Positions 33,641 to 41,392 of a stretch of 64,000 nt of DNA are shown piece by piece (within the stretch, counting starts at the first letter, position 1; every line of letters starts with the position of its first letter). Origin of the DNA: Burkholderiales bacterium (GTDB lineage: Bacteria; Pseudomonadota; Gammaproteobacteria; Burkholderiales; SG8-41). A program made the position numbers and the translations under genes. The notes beneath the pieces were generated by a model. That model was not told the origin of the DNA and made no database searches. It worked only from the letters and a program-made list of their open reading frames with translations. The stretch is from contig JADZGE010000097.1 in the NCBI GenBank assembly GCA_020854035.1, positions 1 through 64,000 on the forward strand. Direction: 5' to 3'.

Positions 33641-33796
33641 GGTGACGAGATGCGGGTCACGAAAGGCGATAAGATTAGGGCAAATCGCCCGCATCGTCAC
33701 TTGTCATCGGTAGCCCTCCAGACACGGACCCGGCTTCCGCCATCACCCGTAATCGTCACCCGTATCTCGTCGCCCCTATCTCGTCGCCTCATCAAC
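33641..33796. repeat. Large heptamer-period repeat with inverted halves, before the NHL gene
   Basis: Right half: four tandem 14-mers CATCACCCGTAATC, GTCACCCGTATCTC, GTCGCCCCTATCTC, GTCGCCTCATCAAC (33741-33796). Left half: GGTGACGAGATGCG (33641-33654), GGTCACGAAAGGCG (33655-33668) and decayed units, inverted with respect to the right half. The unit resembles the one at 33136-33191 (GGTGACGAG / CTCGTCACC), so the two flanking elements around the CoA-binding gene are related in sequence as well as in layout. The last unit ends 11 bases before the NHL gene start. Confidence 0.8.
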
Positions 33797-33807
33797 AGGA
33801 GCCCCGC

Positions 33808-34791
33808 ATGGACCAGTCGCCGAAGATCCGGTATCGCGTCGTCGAGGGATGGGAGCAGCTCCCGCGGGGCTACGAGCACCGCGATGTCGCTGGGGTGGCG
33901 GTGGACGGCGAGGACCGGGTCTACCTCATGTGCCGCGGCGATCACCCGGTGATGATCTACGACCGCAACGGGAACTTCCTGCGCTCGTGGGGCGAGGGCG
34001 ATTTCAGCTACCGCACGCACGGCGTCTACGTCGCGCCGAACGGGACGCTCTTCTGCACCGACGACGGCCAGCACACCGTGCGCCAGTTCACGCCGGAGGG
34101 AAGGCTCCTCATGACGCTCGGCACGAAGAACGTGCCCTCCGACACCGGCTACGACGGCCAGAACCTCGAGACGATCCGGCGCGGCGGCGATCCCTTCAAC
34201 CGGCCGACGAACGTCGCGATCGGACCCGGCGGCGACATCTACATCACCGACGGCTACGGCAACGCGCGCGTGCACCGCTTCTCTCCCGCCGGCCGGTTGA
34301 AGCGCTCGTGGGGCGAGCCGGGCAACGGCCCCGGGCAGTTCCACCTCCCGCACGGCATCGCCTGCGCCGCGGACGGACGCGTGTTCGTGTGCGACCGCGA
34401 AGCCGACCGTATCCAGATCTTCGGCCCCGACGGCGAGTACCTCGGCGAATGGCGGGACACGCAGCGGCCGACCCACCTCGCCTTCGATGCGCTCGGGCGC
34501 GCCTACGTGACCGAACTCGCGTGGCACGAAGGCGATCACTCCTACAGCCTCGGCGACATCAGGGACTACCGCCACGCCCGGATGAGCATCTACGACCGGG
34601 ACGGCAGGCTTCTCGCCCGCTGGGGCACGCCGGAAATGACCGCGGCCGGCAGCTTCGCCGCGCCGCACGGCCTCGCGCTCGATTCGAAGAACGACCTCTA
34701 CGTGAGCGAGGTGACGTGGACATTCGCGGTGAGCCGCGGCCGCGCGCCAGCGGATTGCCACACGTTCCAGAAGTTCGCGTTGCGACTCTAG
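33808..34791 (+). CDS. NHL-repeat six-bladed beta-propeller protein
   Basis: A 327-residue cytoplasmic protein (no signal peptide) made of NHL repeats, visible as GVAVDGEDRVYLMCRGDHPVMIYDRNGNFLRSWGEG, GVYVAPNGTLFCTDDGQHTVRQFTPEGRLLMTLG, NVAIGPGGDIYITDGYGNARVHRFSPAGRLKRSWGEP and two or three more. The fold and the DGYGN/DREADRI motifs resemble the lyase domain of peptidylglycine alpha-hydroxyglycine amidating enzymes and lactonase-type propellers. A lyase or lactonase role in acid catabolism is plausible given the following MmgE/PrpD gene. ACAGGAG precedes the ATG. Confidence 0.85.
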   Translation: MDQSPKIRYRVVEGWEQLPRGYEHRDVAGVAVDGEDRVYLMCRGDHPVMIYDRNGNFLRSWGEGDFSYRTHGVYVAPNGTLFCTDDGQHTVRQFTPEGRLLMTLGTKNVPSDTGYDGQNLETIRRGGDPFNRPTNVAIGPGGDIYITDGYGNARVHRFSPAGRLKRSWGEPGNGPGQFHLPHGIACAADGRVFVCDREADRIQIFGPDGEYLGEWRDTQRPTHLAFDALGRAYVTELAWHEGDHSYSLGDIRDYRHARMSIYDRDGRLLARWGTPEMTAAGSFAAPHGLALDSKNDLYVSEVTWTFAVSRGRAPADCHTFQKFALRL

Positions 34792-34871
34792 CGCCCGCCG
34801 TCGATGAGCGACGATGGTTACGCCGGCATCGCGCTCGCGCGCCGGCCGCCGATCGGCGCGGAGGAACGCCG

Positions 34872-36287
34872 ATGACCACCGGTAGCGGCGCGACGGCGGT
34901 CCTCTCGGAATGGGCCGCCGGGTTTCGCCTGGAGGACGCGCCGCCCGCCGTGGTCGAACGGATGAAGGCGCTGGTGCTCGATCACCTGCGCGTCGTCGCC
35001 GTCGGCATACGGCTGCCGTGGAGCCGCGCCGCGCGGAAGCTCGCGCTGGAACTGGGCGGCCGGGGCGCAAGCAGCCTGCTGCTCTGCGGTGACCGTACGG
35101 ATCCTGCCCGCGCCGCCTTCGTGAACGGCGCCTGCGCCCACGCCTGTGATCTCGACGACACGCACGTCGGTTCCATGCACCACGCGGGCGCGTCCATACT
35201 GCCGGCCGTGATCGCGGTCGGCGAGCAGGAGGACGCCGGCGGCCGGGCGCTGCTCGCGGCCGCGATCGTGGGCTACGAGGCGTCGCTGCGCATCGGCCTC
35301 GCGACCCAGCCCGCGCTCTTCCGGCGCGGCTTCATGGCGACGCCGACCTGCGGCGCGATGGGGGCGGCGCTCGCGGCGGGGAAGCTCCTCGGGTTCCACT
35401 CGACCGGCATGGCGGGTGCGCTCGGGGCGGCCGGCGCATACGCCGGTGGGCTCGCGCAGTTCTACCACTCCGGCGGCGTCACCAAGCGGCTGAACGGCGC
35501 GCGCGGCGCCGAATCCGGCGTCATGGCGGCGCTGCTGGCGAAGTGCGGCATCCCGGGTCCGCGCGACATCCTCGAAGGGGAAGCCGGATTTTTTCGCGCG
35601 TTCTCCGGCGAGGCCGACCCGGAAAAACTGACCGGCGATCTCGGACGCGGCTTCCGGCTGATGGAAGTGAGTACCAAGATCCACGCCGGCGCGGGGCGGC
35701 TGCAGGCAACGGCGGACGCCGGGCTTGCGCTCGGTGCGGAGCACGGTCTCGTGCCGGAGAGAATCGCCGACGTGGAAGCCGGCATTCCGGCGGTGATACA
35801 GGGCCGCCTCACGCAGCCCGATCCGCCGGACCTGCAGAGCGCGCAACTCTCGGTCCCCTTCAGCCTCGCCATGGCGCTCGCGCTCGGACGCTCGCGCGGC
35901 GCGACGGCGGCGCTGCGGCGGGAGGACTACGAGGCGGCGCTCTCCAGCCCGGCGGTGCGTGCCCTGTCGGGCCGCGTGCGCTGCGTGGTGGACCCGGAGG
36001 TCGAGGCCGGCACCAGCACCGAGGACGTGCCCTCGCGGGTCTCGATCCTCCTCGCCGACGGCCAGTCGTTCACGCTGCGCGTGCCGCACCCGCGCGGGAG
36101 CCCGCACCGCGCAATGGGCTGGAGCGAGCTCTCGTCGCTGTTCCGGGACACCCTCGGGGACGCGCTGCCGGCGGACCGCCTCGCGCGCGTCCCCGAGCTC
36201 GTGGCCGGACTCGATCGCGGCACTCGCGTGCGGGACCTCACGAACGCCTTCGTCGCCGCGCCGGGCTGGCTCGGGCGCGAGAACTGA
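34872..36287 (+). CDS. MmgE/PrpD family protein
   Basis: A 471-residue protein of the PrpD group (2-methylcitrate dehydratase, cis-aconitate decarboxylase and iminodisuccinate epimerase). Family marks are AFVNGACAHACDLDDTHVGSMHHAGASILPAVIAVGE near residues 80-110, GTPTCGAMGAALAAGKLLG-type segment (here ATPTCGAMGAALAAG), FYHSGGVTKRLNGARGAESG and EVSTKIHAGAGRLQA. It lies 80 bp after the NHL gene. No other methylcitrate-cycle gene is close, so a true PrpD role is unlikely; isomerisation or dehydration of a branched tricarboxylate is inferred. Start ATG 34872 with GAGGAACGCCG. Confidence 0.9.
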   Translation: MTTGSGATAVLSEWAAGFRLEDAPPAVVERMKALVLDHLRVVAVGIRLPWSRAARKLALELGGRGASSLLLCGDRTDPARAAFVNGACAHACDLDDTHVGSMHHAGASILPAVIAVGEQEDAGGRALLAAAIVGYEASLRIGLATQPALFRRGFMATPTCGAMGAALAAGKLLGFHSTGMAGALGAAGAYAGGLAQFYHSGGVTKRLNGARGAESGVMAALLAKCGIPGPRDILEGEAGFFRAFSGEADPEKLTGDLGRGFRLMEVSTKIHAGAGRLQATADAGLALGAEHGLVPERIADVEAGIPAVIQGRLTQPDPPDLQSAQLSVPFSLAMALALGRSRGATAALRREDYEAALSSPAVRALSGRVRCVVDPEVEAGTSTEDVPSRVSILLADGQSFTLRVPHPRGSPHRAMGWSELSSLFRDTLGDALPADRLARVPELVAGLDRGTRVRDLTNAFVAAPGWLGREN

Positions 36288-36371
36288 CCGAACCTGCGAT
36301 CGCGCCGGGAGGGACGGGTCACCCGGCAACCCGCCGGCGCGCCGCGCGCGATGCTCCGCCCGGGACCGCGT

Positions 36372-37073
36372 TCAGGCAAACCGCACCGACACCTCTCCCA
36401 CGGGCTCCAGCCGGAAGAGGAGATCCTCGCCCGCGGCGACCCACAACGGCGGGGTGATCGAGCCGGTGATGACGACTTCGCCCGCGCGCAGTCGCTCGCC
36501 GAACGCCGCGAGCGTGTCGGCGACGTGGCGCACGATGTCCACGAGTTCCCCGGTCGCGGGCTGCGTGTCGGAGAGCCGCGCGATCTCGGTGCCGTTTCTC
36601 GCGACCACGGCGCTCAGGCCGTCGAGCACGCATCCCGCCCGAGCGCGGTCGCACGGACCGAGGAGCACGTGACGCTGGTAGATGTTGCCCTTCAGGATCG
36701 CCTCGACGTCCGCCGGCGGAAACGCCACGTCGGCAAGCTCGATGGCGGGCCCGATGCCTTCGATGGCGCGCTTCACGGCATCGCGCCCCGCGCCGCCCGG
36801 GAGATCGGCGCCCATCCAGACCGCGATCTCGGCTTCCGCGGCGGGCTGCTTCCAGCGCGAGACATCGACCGCCGCGCCCGGGGCGAGCCGCGCGCCGGCA
36901 CAGAGAAAGCCCACGAGCGGCGCGCGGATGCCGAGCTGCGCCATGGCGGCGGGCGCGCCGAAGCCCACCTTCCAGCCGAGGGACACGTCGCCCGCGATCA
37001 GGCGCGAGCTGCGCCGGGCGAGCTGCGCCGTCATGCCGCGCGCGATGCGCGTATCGGGCCCTGGCGCGATCAT
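36372..37073 (-). CDS. 2-keto-4-pentenoate hydratase / fumarylacetoacetase-like (MhpD) enzyme
   Basis: A 233-residue enzyme of the FAH superfamily, hydratase branch. GWKVGFGAPAAMAQLGIRAPLVGF is the amino-terminal signature, and EAEIAVWMGADLPG (metal-binding Glu residues), AIELADVAFPPADVEAILKGNIYQRHV and WVAAGEDLLFRLEPVGEVSVRF follow. These enzymes add water to 2-hydroxypentadienoates or decarboxylate 4-oxalocrotonate-type acids. The start at 37073 lies eight bases after the stop of the cupin gene, so it is the last gene of a four-gene operon read leftwards: Bug, dehydrogenase, cupin, hydratase. Confidence 0.88.
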   Translation of the reverse strand: MIAPGPDTRIARGMTAQLARRSSRLIAGDVSLGWKVGFGAPAAMAQLGIRAPLVGFLCAGARLAPGAAVDVSRWKQPAAEAEIAVWMGADLPGGAGRDAVKRAIEGIGPAIELADVAFPPADVEAILKGNIYQRHVLLGPCDRARAGCVLDGLSAVVARNGTEIARLSDTQPATGELVDIVRHVADTLAAFGERLRAGEVVITGSITPPLWVAAGEDLLFRLEPVGEVSVRFA

Positions 37074-37081
37074 GCGGAGCG

Positions 37082-37513
37082 TCAGTGGGTCCGGCCACCC
37101 TCGACCGACTCGTAGCCCGCCGCTTCGAGCGAGCCCGCCCCGCTCCAGCCCCAGACGAGCACGACGTCCTCGTTCGAAGTGTTCCTGAACCCGTGCCAGT
37201 GGCCGCGCGGCGTGAAAACGACGTCGCCGGCGCGCGATGGGCGCTCGCCGTCCTCGGTGTACATCACCCCCTCGCCCCTGACGACGATCCAGAACTCGTC
37301 GCAGTTGAAGTGACGGTGCCGGTCGTGCTGCGCCCCGGGCGGCAGCACCGTCCAGCCCACGAGGAGCTTGTCCGAGCCGCAGGTCTTTTCGCTGATCAGG
37401 AACTGCACCTGCATGTTGACCCAGCCGTCCTTCGCCTGGAGTCCGCCCACTTTCGGGACTTCGTCGAGGTTCGTGCGAAACGGGGCGAGCACGGTATGGG
37501 CATCGGGTCTCAT
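37082..37513 (-). CDS. Cupin-domain protein in acid-catabolism operon
   Basis: A 143-residue single cupin: motif 1 GAQHDRHRHFNCDEFWIVVRGEGVMYTEDGE (metal His, Glu and His), motif 2 GDVVFTPRGHWHGFRNTSNEDVVLVWGWSG. The start ATG at 37513 overlaps the TGA of the upstream dehydrogenase gene in an ATGA junction, which indicates translational coupling. Its GGAGGGATG ribosome binding site lies inside that gene. The substrate probably belongs to the same pathway as the hydratase and dehydrogenase, but it cannot be identified from sequence. Confidence 0.87.
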   Translation of the reverse strand: MRPDAHTVLAPFRTNLDEVPKVGGLQAKDGWVNMQVQFLISEKTCGSDKLLVGWTVLPPGAQHDRHRHFNCDEFWIVVRGEGVMYTEDGERPSRAGDVVFTPRGHWHGFRNTSNEDVVLVWGWSGAGSLEAAGYESVEGGRTH

Positions 37514-38394
37514 GAGGACATCCCTCCCAGGCGGCGATAGGCTTCATGCGCGACAACGAAATCGTGGCGATCGAGGCCCATGCCCCGGCACGCGTTCATC
37601 ATCTGGTTGGCGGCGGCGGCAAGCGGGACGGCGCAGCCGATGCGGCGCGCAAGCTCCAGCACGAGCGTCATGTCCTTCTGCTGGAGGTTCACGTCCGCCA
37701 GCGGGACCGCGGGCATTCCCCCCTCGAGGATGAACGGTCCCCGGTAACCCAGCACGGGGGAGGCGACGACGCTGTTCAACATCGCCGCTACCGCGACCTC
37801 GCGCGCAACGCCGCCCTTCTCGGCAAGCGCGACGCCCTCGCCGAACGCGATCACCTCGATCATGAGGACGAGGTTGATGGCGAGCTTCAACTGCGCGGCA
37901 TACCCGCTCGCCCCGACATGCGTCGCGCGCTGGCCGATCGCGAGCAGCACCGGCTTCACGCGCTCGAACGCTTCCCGGTCGCCCCCGACCATGATCGAGG
38001 CCTTGCCCTGCTCGACGGTCACGGGGCTGCCGGAGATCGGCGCATCCAGCATCGTGCGCCCGGCCGCCGCAACGCCCGCGGCGATCTCGCGGCTCGCGTC
38101 CGGCGCGATGGTGCTCATGTCGAGAAAGACACCCCCCGGCGGCAACCCCGCCGCGACACCGTTCTCGCCGAGCGCGACGGCCCTCACCGCGGCCGCATCG
38201 GTGAGGATCGAGAAGACGGCCTCCGACCCGCTCGCCACGGCGCGCGGGCCGTCCGCCCAGCGCATCCCCGCCGCCACCAGCGGTTCGGCCTTCGACCGCG
38301 TACGGTTCCAGCCGGTGACGCTGTAACCGGCGGCGAGGAGCCGCGGCACGATCACCGCGCCCATCGCGCCCAGTCCGACGAATCCCACGCGCAT
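37510..38394 (-). CDS. 3-hydroxyisobutyrate dehydrogenase-like NAD(P)-dependent oxidoreductase
   Basis: A 294-residue beta-hydroxyacid dehydrogenase. MRVGFVGLGAMGAVIVPRLLAAGYSVTGWNRTR is the NADP-type Rossmann motif with Arg after the second strand, DAPISGSPVTVEQGKASIMVGG is the substrate loop, and KLAINLVLMIEVIAFGEGVALAEKGG carries the catalytic Lys. These enzymes oxidise 3-hydroxyisobutyrate, tartronate semialdehyde or related acids. The ATG at 38394 (AAAGGGAGTGAG upstream) replaces a 17-codon extension without homology. It overlaps the next gene by four bases. Confidence 0.9.
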   Translation of the reverse strand: MRVGFVGLGAMGAVIVPRLLAAGYSVTGWNRTRSKAEPLVAAGMRWADGPRAVASGSEAVFSILTDAAAVRAVALGENGVAAGLPPGGVFLDMSTIAPDASREIAAGVAAAGRTMLDAPISGSPVTVEQGKASIMVGGDREAFERVKPVLLAIGQRATHVGASGYAAQLKLAINLVLMIEVIAFGEGVALAEKGGVAREVAVAAMLNSVVASPVLGYRGPFILEGGMPAVPLADVNLQQKDMTLVLELARRIGCAVPLAAAANQMMNACRGMGLDRHDFVVAHEAYRRLGGMSS

Positions 38395-38449
38395 CAACTC
38401 ACTCCCTTTCCGCGCCGCCGCGCCCCGCCCCCGACGCCTCGCCACCCGC

Positions 38450-39421
38450 TCATCGCGGCGCCTCCGCCGCGATTCCCGCGGTCTGGATCACCTTCCGCCA
38501 GCGCGCGGTTTCCGAGGCGATCAGCTCGCGGAAAGCTTCCGGTGAGCCCGGCGTCGCCTCGACGCCCTGGTCGAGCAACCGCTGGACCACGGCTGGATCC
38601 GCCAGCGCGCGATTGAGTTCCGTCCCGAGCCGGGTCACGATGGCGGCGGGCGTTGCAGCGGGAGCGACCAGTCCGAACCAGGTGTTGCAGTCGAAGCCCG
38701 GGTAGGTGTCGGCGACGGGGGGGACACCCGGGGCGACGCGCGTCGGCTTCTGCGTGCCGACGGCGATCACGCGCAGGCGCCCGGACCGCACGAAGGCCGA
38801 TACCTGCGGGGTGCCGGAGAAGAGGACCTGCACCTCGCCCGACACGAGATCGGTGACCGCGAGCGCTCCGCCCTTGTACGGAACGTGCACGAACTTCACC
38901 GCCGCCATGATGTTGAGGAGTTCGACGCCGAGGTGGTTGGGCGTGCCGGTGCCGGGGGAGGCGAAGTTCAGCCGGCCGGGGTGCGCCCGCGCGAGCGCAA
39001 CGAGTTCCTTCACGTTCCTGACGGGCAGCGAGGGATGGACGACGAGCAGGTACGGGACATACACCATGAGCCCGACGGGGACGAAGTCGCGGGCCGGGTC
39101 GAACGCCATCTTCGCGCCCAGCGCGGGCTGCACGGCGAGCCCCCCGGAAGTGCCGAAGGTGATCGTGTAGCCGTCAGGCGCCGATCTTGCGCCCAGGGTC
39201 AGGCCGACGAGCGTGCCGGCGCCGGGACGGTTGTCGATCAGGATCTGCTGGCCCAGCGCCTCGCCGACCTTCTGGGCCACGACTCGCGCCACGAAGTCCG
39301 TGCTGCCGGCGGGGGGATAGGGCACGATCATTCGTACCGGCCGGGCGGGATACGGCGCCTGCGCGTGCGCGAACGCCGCGCCGGCGGCAAGCAGCGACGC
39401 GACGGCGTATCGCAAGTTCAT
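38450..39421 (-). CDS. Bug-family (TctC) periplasmic solute-binding protein
   Basis: A 323-residue Bug receptor: signal peptide MNLRYAVASLLAAGAAFAHAQ, ligand loops YPARPVRMIVPYPPAGSTDFVARVVAQKVGE and IDNRPGAGTLVGLTLG, and VPYKGGALAVTDLVSGEVQVLFSG. It is the first gene of a leftward operon with a hydroxyacid dehydrogenase, a cupin and an MhpD-like hydratase (55-bp gap, then overlaps), strongly suggesting that its ligand is the substrate of those enzymes. GGGGAGGTGCC precedes the ATG. Divergent from the SDR gene. Confidence 0.92.
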   Translation of the reverse strand: MNLRYAVASLLAAGAAFAHAQAPYPARPVRMIVPYPPAGSTDFVARVVAQKVGEALGQQILIDNRPGAGTLVGLTLGARSAPDGYTITFGTSGGLAVQPALGAKMAFDPARDFVPVGLMVYVPYLLVVHPSLPVRNVKELVALARAHPGRLNFASPGTGTPNHLGVELLNIMAAVKFVHVPYKGGALAVTDLVSGEVQVLFSGTPQVSAFVRSGRLRVIAVGTQKPTRVAPGVPPVADTYPGFDCNTWFGLVAPAATPAAIVTRLGTELNRALADPAVVQRLLDQGVEATPGSPEAFRELIASETARWRKVIQTAGIAAEAPR

Positions 39422-39611
39422 GGCACCTCCCCGGCCGCACTCCCCGCGGAACCGCGTCCGGCCCCGCGTACTGGTCCCGCCCAACATAGCACGCCACTCG
39501 TCCCGCGGGCAACGAACGGGGCGGCGTCGCGCTCGTCGCGCCCGGCTCGCTTTATCCCGGCGCCGTTTTCTGAGACGCTTCGACTGCAGCCAATCGCGAA
39601 GGGAGGATGAC

Positions 39612-40568
39612 ATGCATCTCAAGGGCAAGGCAGCCGTGGTGACGGGCGCGGGGCGCGGTATCGGGCGCGAAGTCGCCTTGCTGCTCGCGGCCGAGGGCGC
39701 GAGCGTCGTCGTGAACGACCCGGGCGTCGGGCGCGGCGGCGAGAAGACCGGGGAGCGCCCCGCCGACGACGTCGTCGCGGGCATCCGCAACGCCGGCGGC
39801 AATGCGTCGCCGAACCACGACTCGGTGGCCGATTACCTCAAGGCCGGGCTCATGGTGAAGCAGTGCGTGGACGGGTTCGGCCGGATCGACATCCTGGTGA
39901 ACTGCGCGGGGAACCTGCGCGAGCGCATGATCTGGAACATGTCGGAGGAGGACTTCGACGCCGTGGTGGCGGTGCATCTCAAGGGGCACTGGAACATGTG
40001 CCACCACGCGATCAAGTACATGCGGCAGGCGGGATACGGGCGCATCGTGAATTTCTCCTCCGACGCCTTCAAGGGATCGGTCGGCCAGTGCAACTACAGC
40101 GCGTGCAAGGCCGGCATCATCGGGTTGACGCGCTCCATCGCGCGGGAAACCGCGCGCCACGGCATCACGGCGAACGCCGTGTGCCCCTCGGCGGACACGC
40201 GCATGACGTTGACCGACGCGGTCAAGGCGAACCGCAAGCGCCGCTACGAGTCCGGGCTCATGACGAAGGCGGAGTACGAGCGCACGCTCCAGCCGCGCGG
40301 CCCCGAATACATCGCGCCGCTCGTCGCCTATCTATGCCTCGACGAGGCGGACTACGTGAACGGCCAGGTCTTCCACATCGAGCGCGGGCGCATCCACACC
40401 TACTACTTCGGCGAGGAGATGAAGTCGCTGCACAAGGGCGGCGACGGCATGTTCACGATCGACGATCTCATCGAAACCATTCCGGGCTCGCTCATGAACG
40501 GCATCGTGCCGGTGGCGCCGCCGGTGAAGATGAGCGAGGCCGTCAAGGCGGGCGGGGACACGCGGTGA
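39612..40568 (+). CDS. SDR-family oxidoreductase
   Basis: A 318-residue short-chain dehydrogenase/reductase. VVTGAGRGIGREVALLLAAEGASVVVNDPGVGRGGEKTG is the NAD(P)-binding region, with the inserted DPGVGRGG loop typical of the multifunctional-enzyme type 2 (17-beta-HSD type 4)-like SDRs. VNCAGN, the catalytic Ser in VNFSSDAFKG and YSACK (catalytic Tyr and Lys) are present. The last 70 residues extend beyond the usual fold and include a dimer-like tail. Typical role: 3-hydroxyacyl-CoA or cyclic-alcohol oxidation. Start ATG 39612 after GGGAGGATGAC. Divergent from the Bug operon. Confidence 0.9.
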   Translation: MHLKGKAAVVTGAGRGIGREVALLLAAEGASVVVNDPGVGRGGEKTGERPADDVVAGIRNAGGNASPNHDSVADYLKAGLMVKQCVDGFGRIDILVNCAGNLRERMIWNMSEEDFDAVVAVHLKGHWNMCHHAIKYMRQAGYGRIVNFSSDAFKGSVGQCNYSACKAGIIGLTRSIARETARHGITANAVCPSADTRMTLTDAVKANRKRRYESGLMTKAEYERTLQPRGPEYIAPLVAYLCLDEADYVNGQVFHIERGRIHTYYFGEEMKSLHKGGDGMFTIDDLIETIPGSLMNGIVPVAPPVKMSEAVKAGGDTR

Positions 40569-40580
40569 GGCTCGTCCGGC

Positions 40581-41288
40581 CTATTCGACGAGCGCCGCGC
40601 CCCTGACGCTCCCGGAGACGAACTTCGCGAGCCAGCGCCCGCGGATGATGAGGTTCTCCTGCCACACCGCCTCGATATTGGAGACCGTCGAGGCCCTGAC
40701 GGCGGCGGCGGCGAGAAGCGCGTCGCGCCAGGCCGCGAGCCGCGGGAACTTCTCGATCACGCCGAGCGGACGCAGCCGGTCCATGAACGTGTAGCGCTGC
40801 AGGAACGGCGCGTAGGCGGCGTCCACCAGCGAGAAGCGCGGGCCGTTGAAATACGGCCCGTCGTTGCCGCGCCGGCCGAGCGCCTCGTCGAGCTTGCCGA
40901 ACGGCTCGGGGAGCTTCGCCGCGCGCCTGCCGAACTCCTCCTCCGAGTCGGAGTACATCGTGTTCGAAACCGCGCTCGCGAAACCCGGCACGAAATCGGT
41001 CCACGCGCGGTTGCGCGCGCGCTCGAGCGGGTCCTCGGGATGGAGCCGCGGCGGCACCGTCTCGTCGAGGTACTCGGCGATGGCGTTCGACTCGAAGAGC
41101 GCCTCCCTGCCGTCGATCTGCAGCACCGGCACCTTGGCGTGGGGCGAGGCCGCCAGGAACCACGCCGGGCGGTTGTCGCGGTCGATGTAGGTGATGTCGT
41201 ACCGGACCTCCTTCGCCCGCAGCACGATCGCCGCGCGTTGCACCCAGGGGCAGGTCTTGAAGCTGCAGAGCAGGTAGCGGGCTGCCAT
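40581..41288 (-). CDS. Glutathione S-transferase (omega/lignin-degradation-like)
   Basis: A 235-residue GST. YLLCSFKTCPWVQRAAIVLRAKEVRYDITYID has the CPxVQR active-site Cys of omega-type and related enzymes, KVPVLQIDGREALFESNAIAEYLDE supplies the cis-Pro and ESNAI glutathione contacts, and the helical domain contains FSLVDAAYAPFLQRY. Cys-type GSTs reduce glutathionyl adducts or dehalogenate/deoxygenate, in keeping with aromatic catabolism. ATG at 41288 behind GGAGGAACGAGC; a long upstream frame is non-coding. Convergent with the SDR gene. Confidence 0.9.
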   Translation of the reverse strand: MAARYLLCSFKTCPWVQRAAIVLRAKEVRYDITYIDRDNRPAWFLAASPHAKVPVLQIDGREALFESNAIAEYLDETVPPRLHPEDPLERARNRAWTDFVPGFASAVSNTMYSDSEEEFGRRAAKLPEPFGKLDEALGRRGNDGPYFNGPRFSLVDAAYAPFLQRYTFMDRLRPLGVIEKFPRLAAWRDALLAAAAVRASTVSNIEAVWQENLIIRGRWLAKFVSGSVRGAALVE

Positions 41289-41392
41289 TGCTCGTTCCTC
41301 CTTCGATGGTCCGGCCGGAATGCTGGCACAACCGGGGCGCCCGCTCAAGCGCGCCCGCGCTCGGCGCGGACCCCGCGCCGTCGCGCCGCGTC

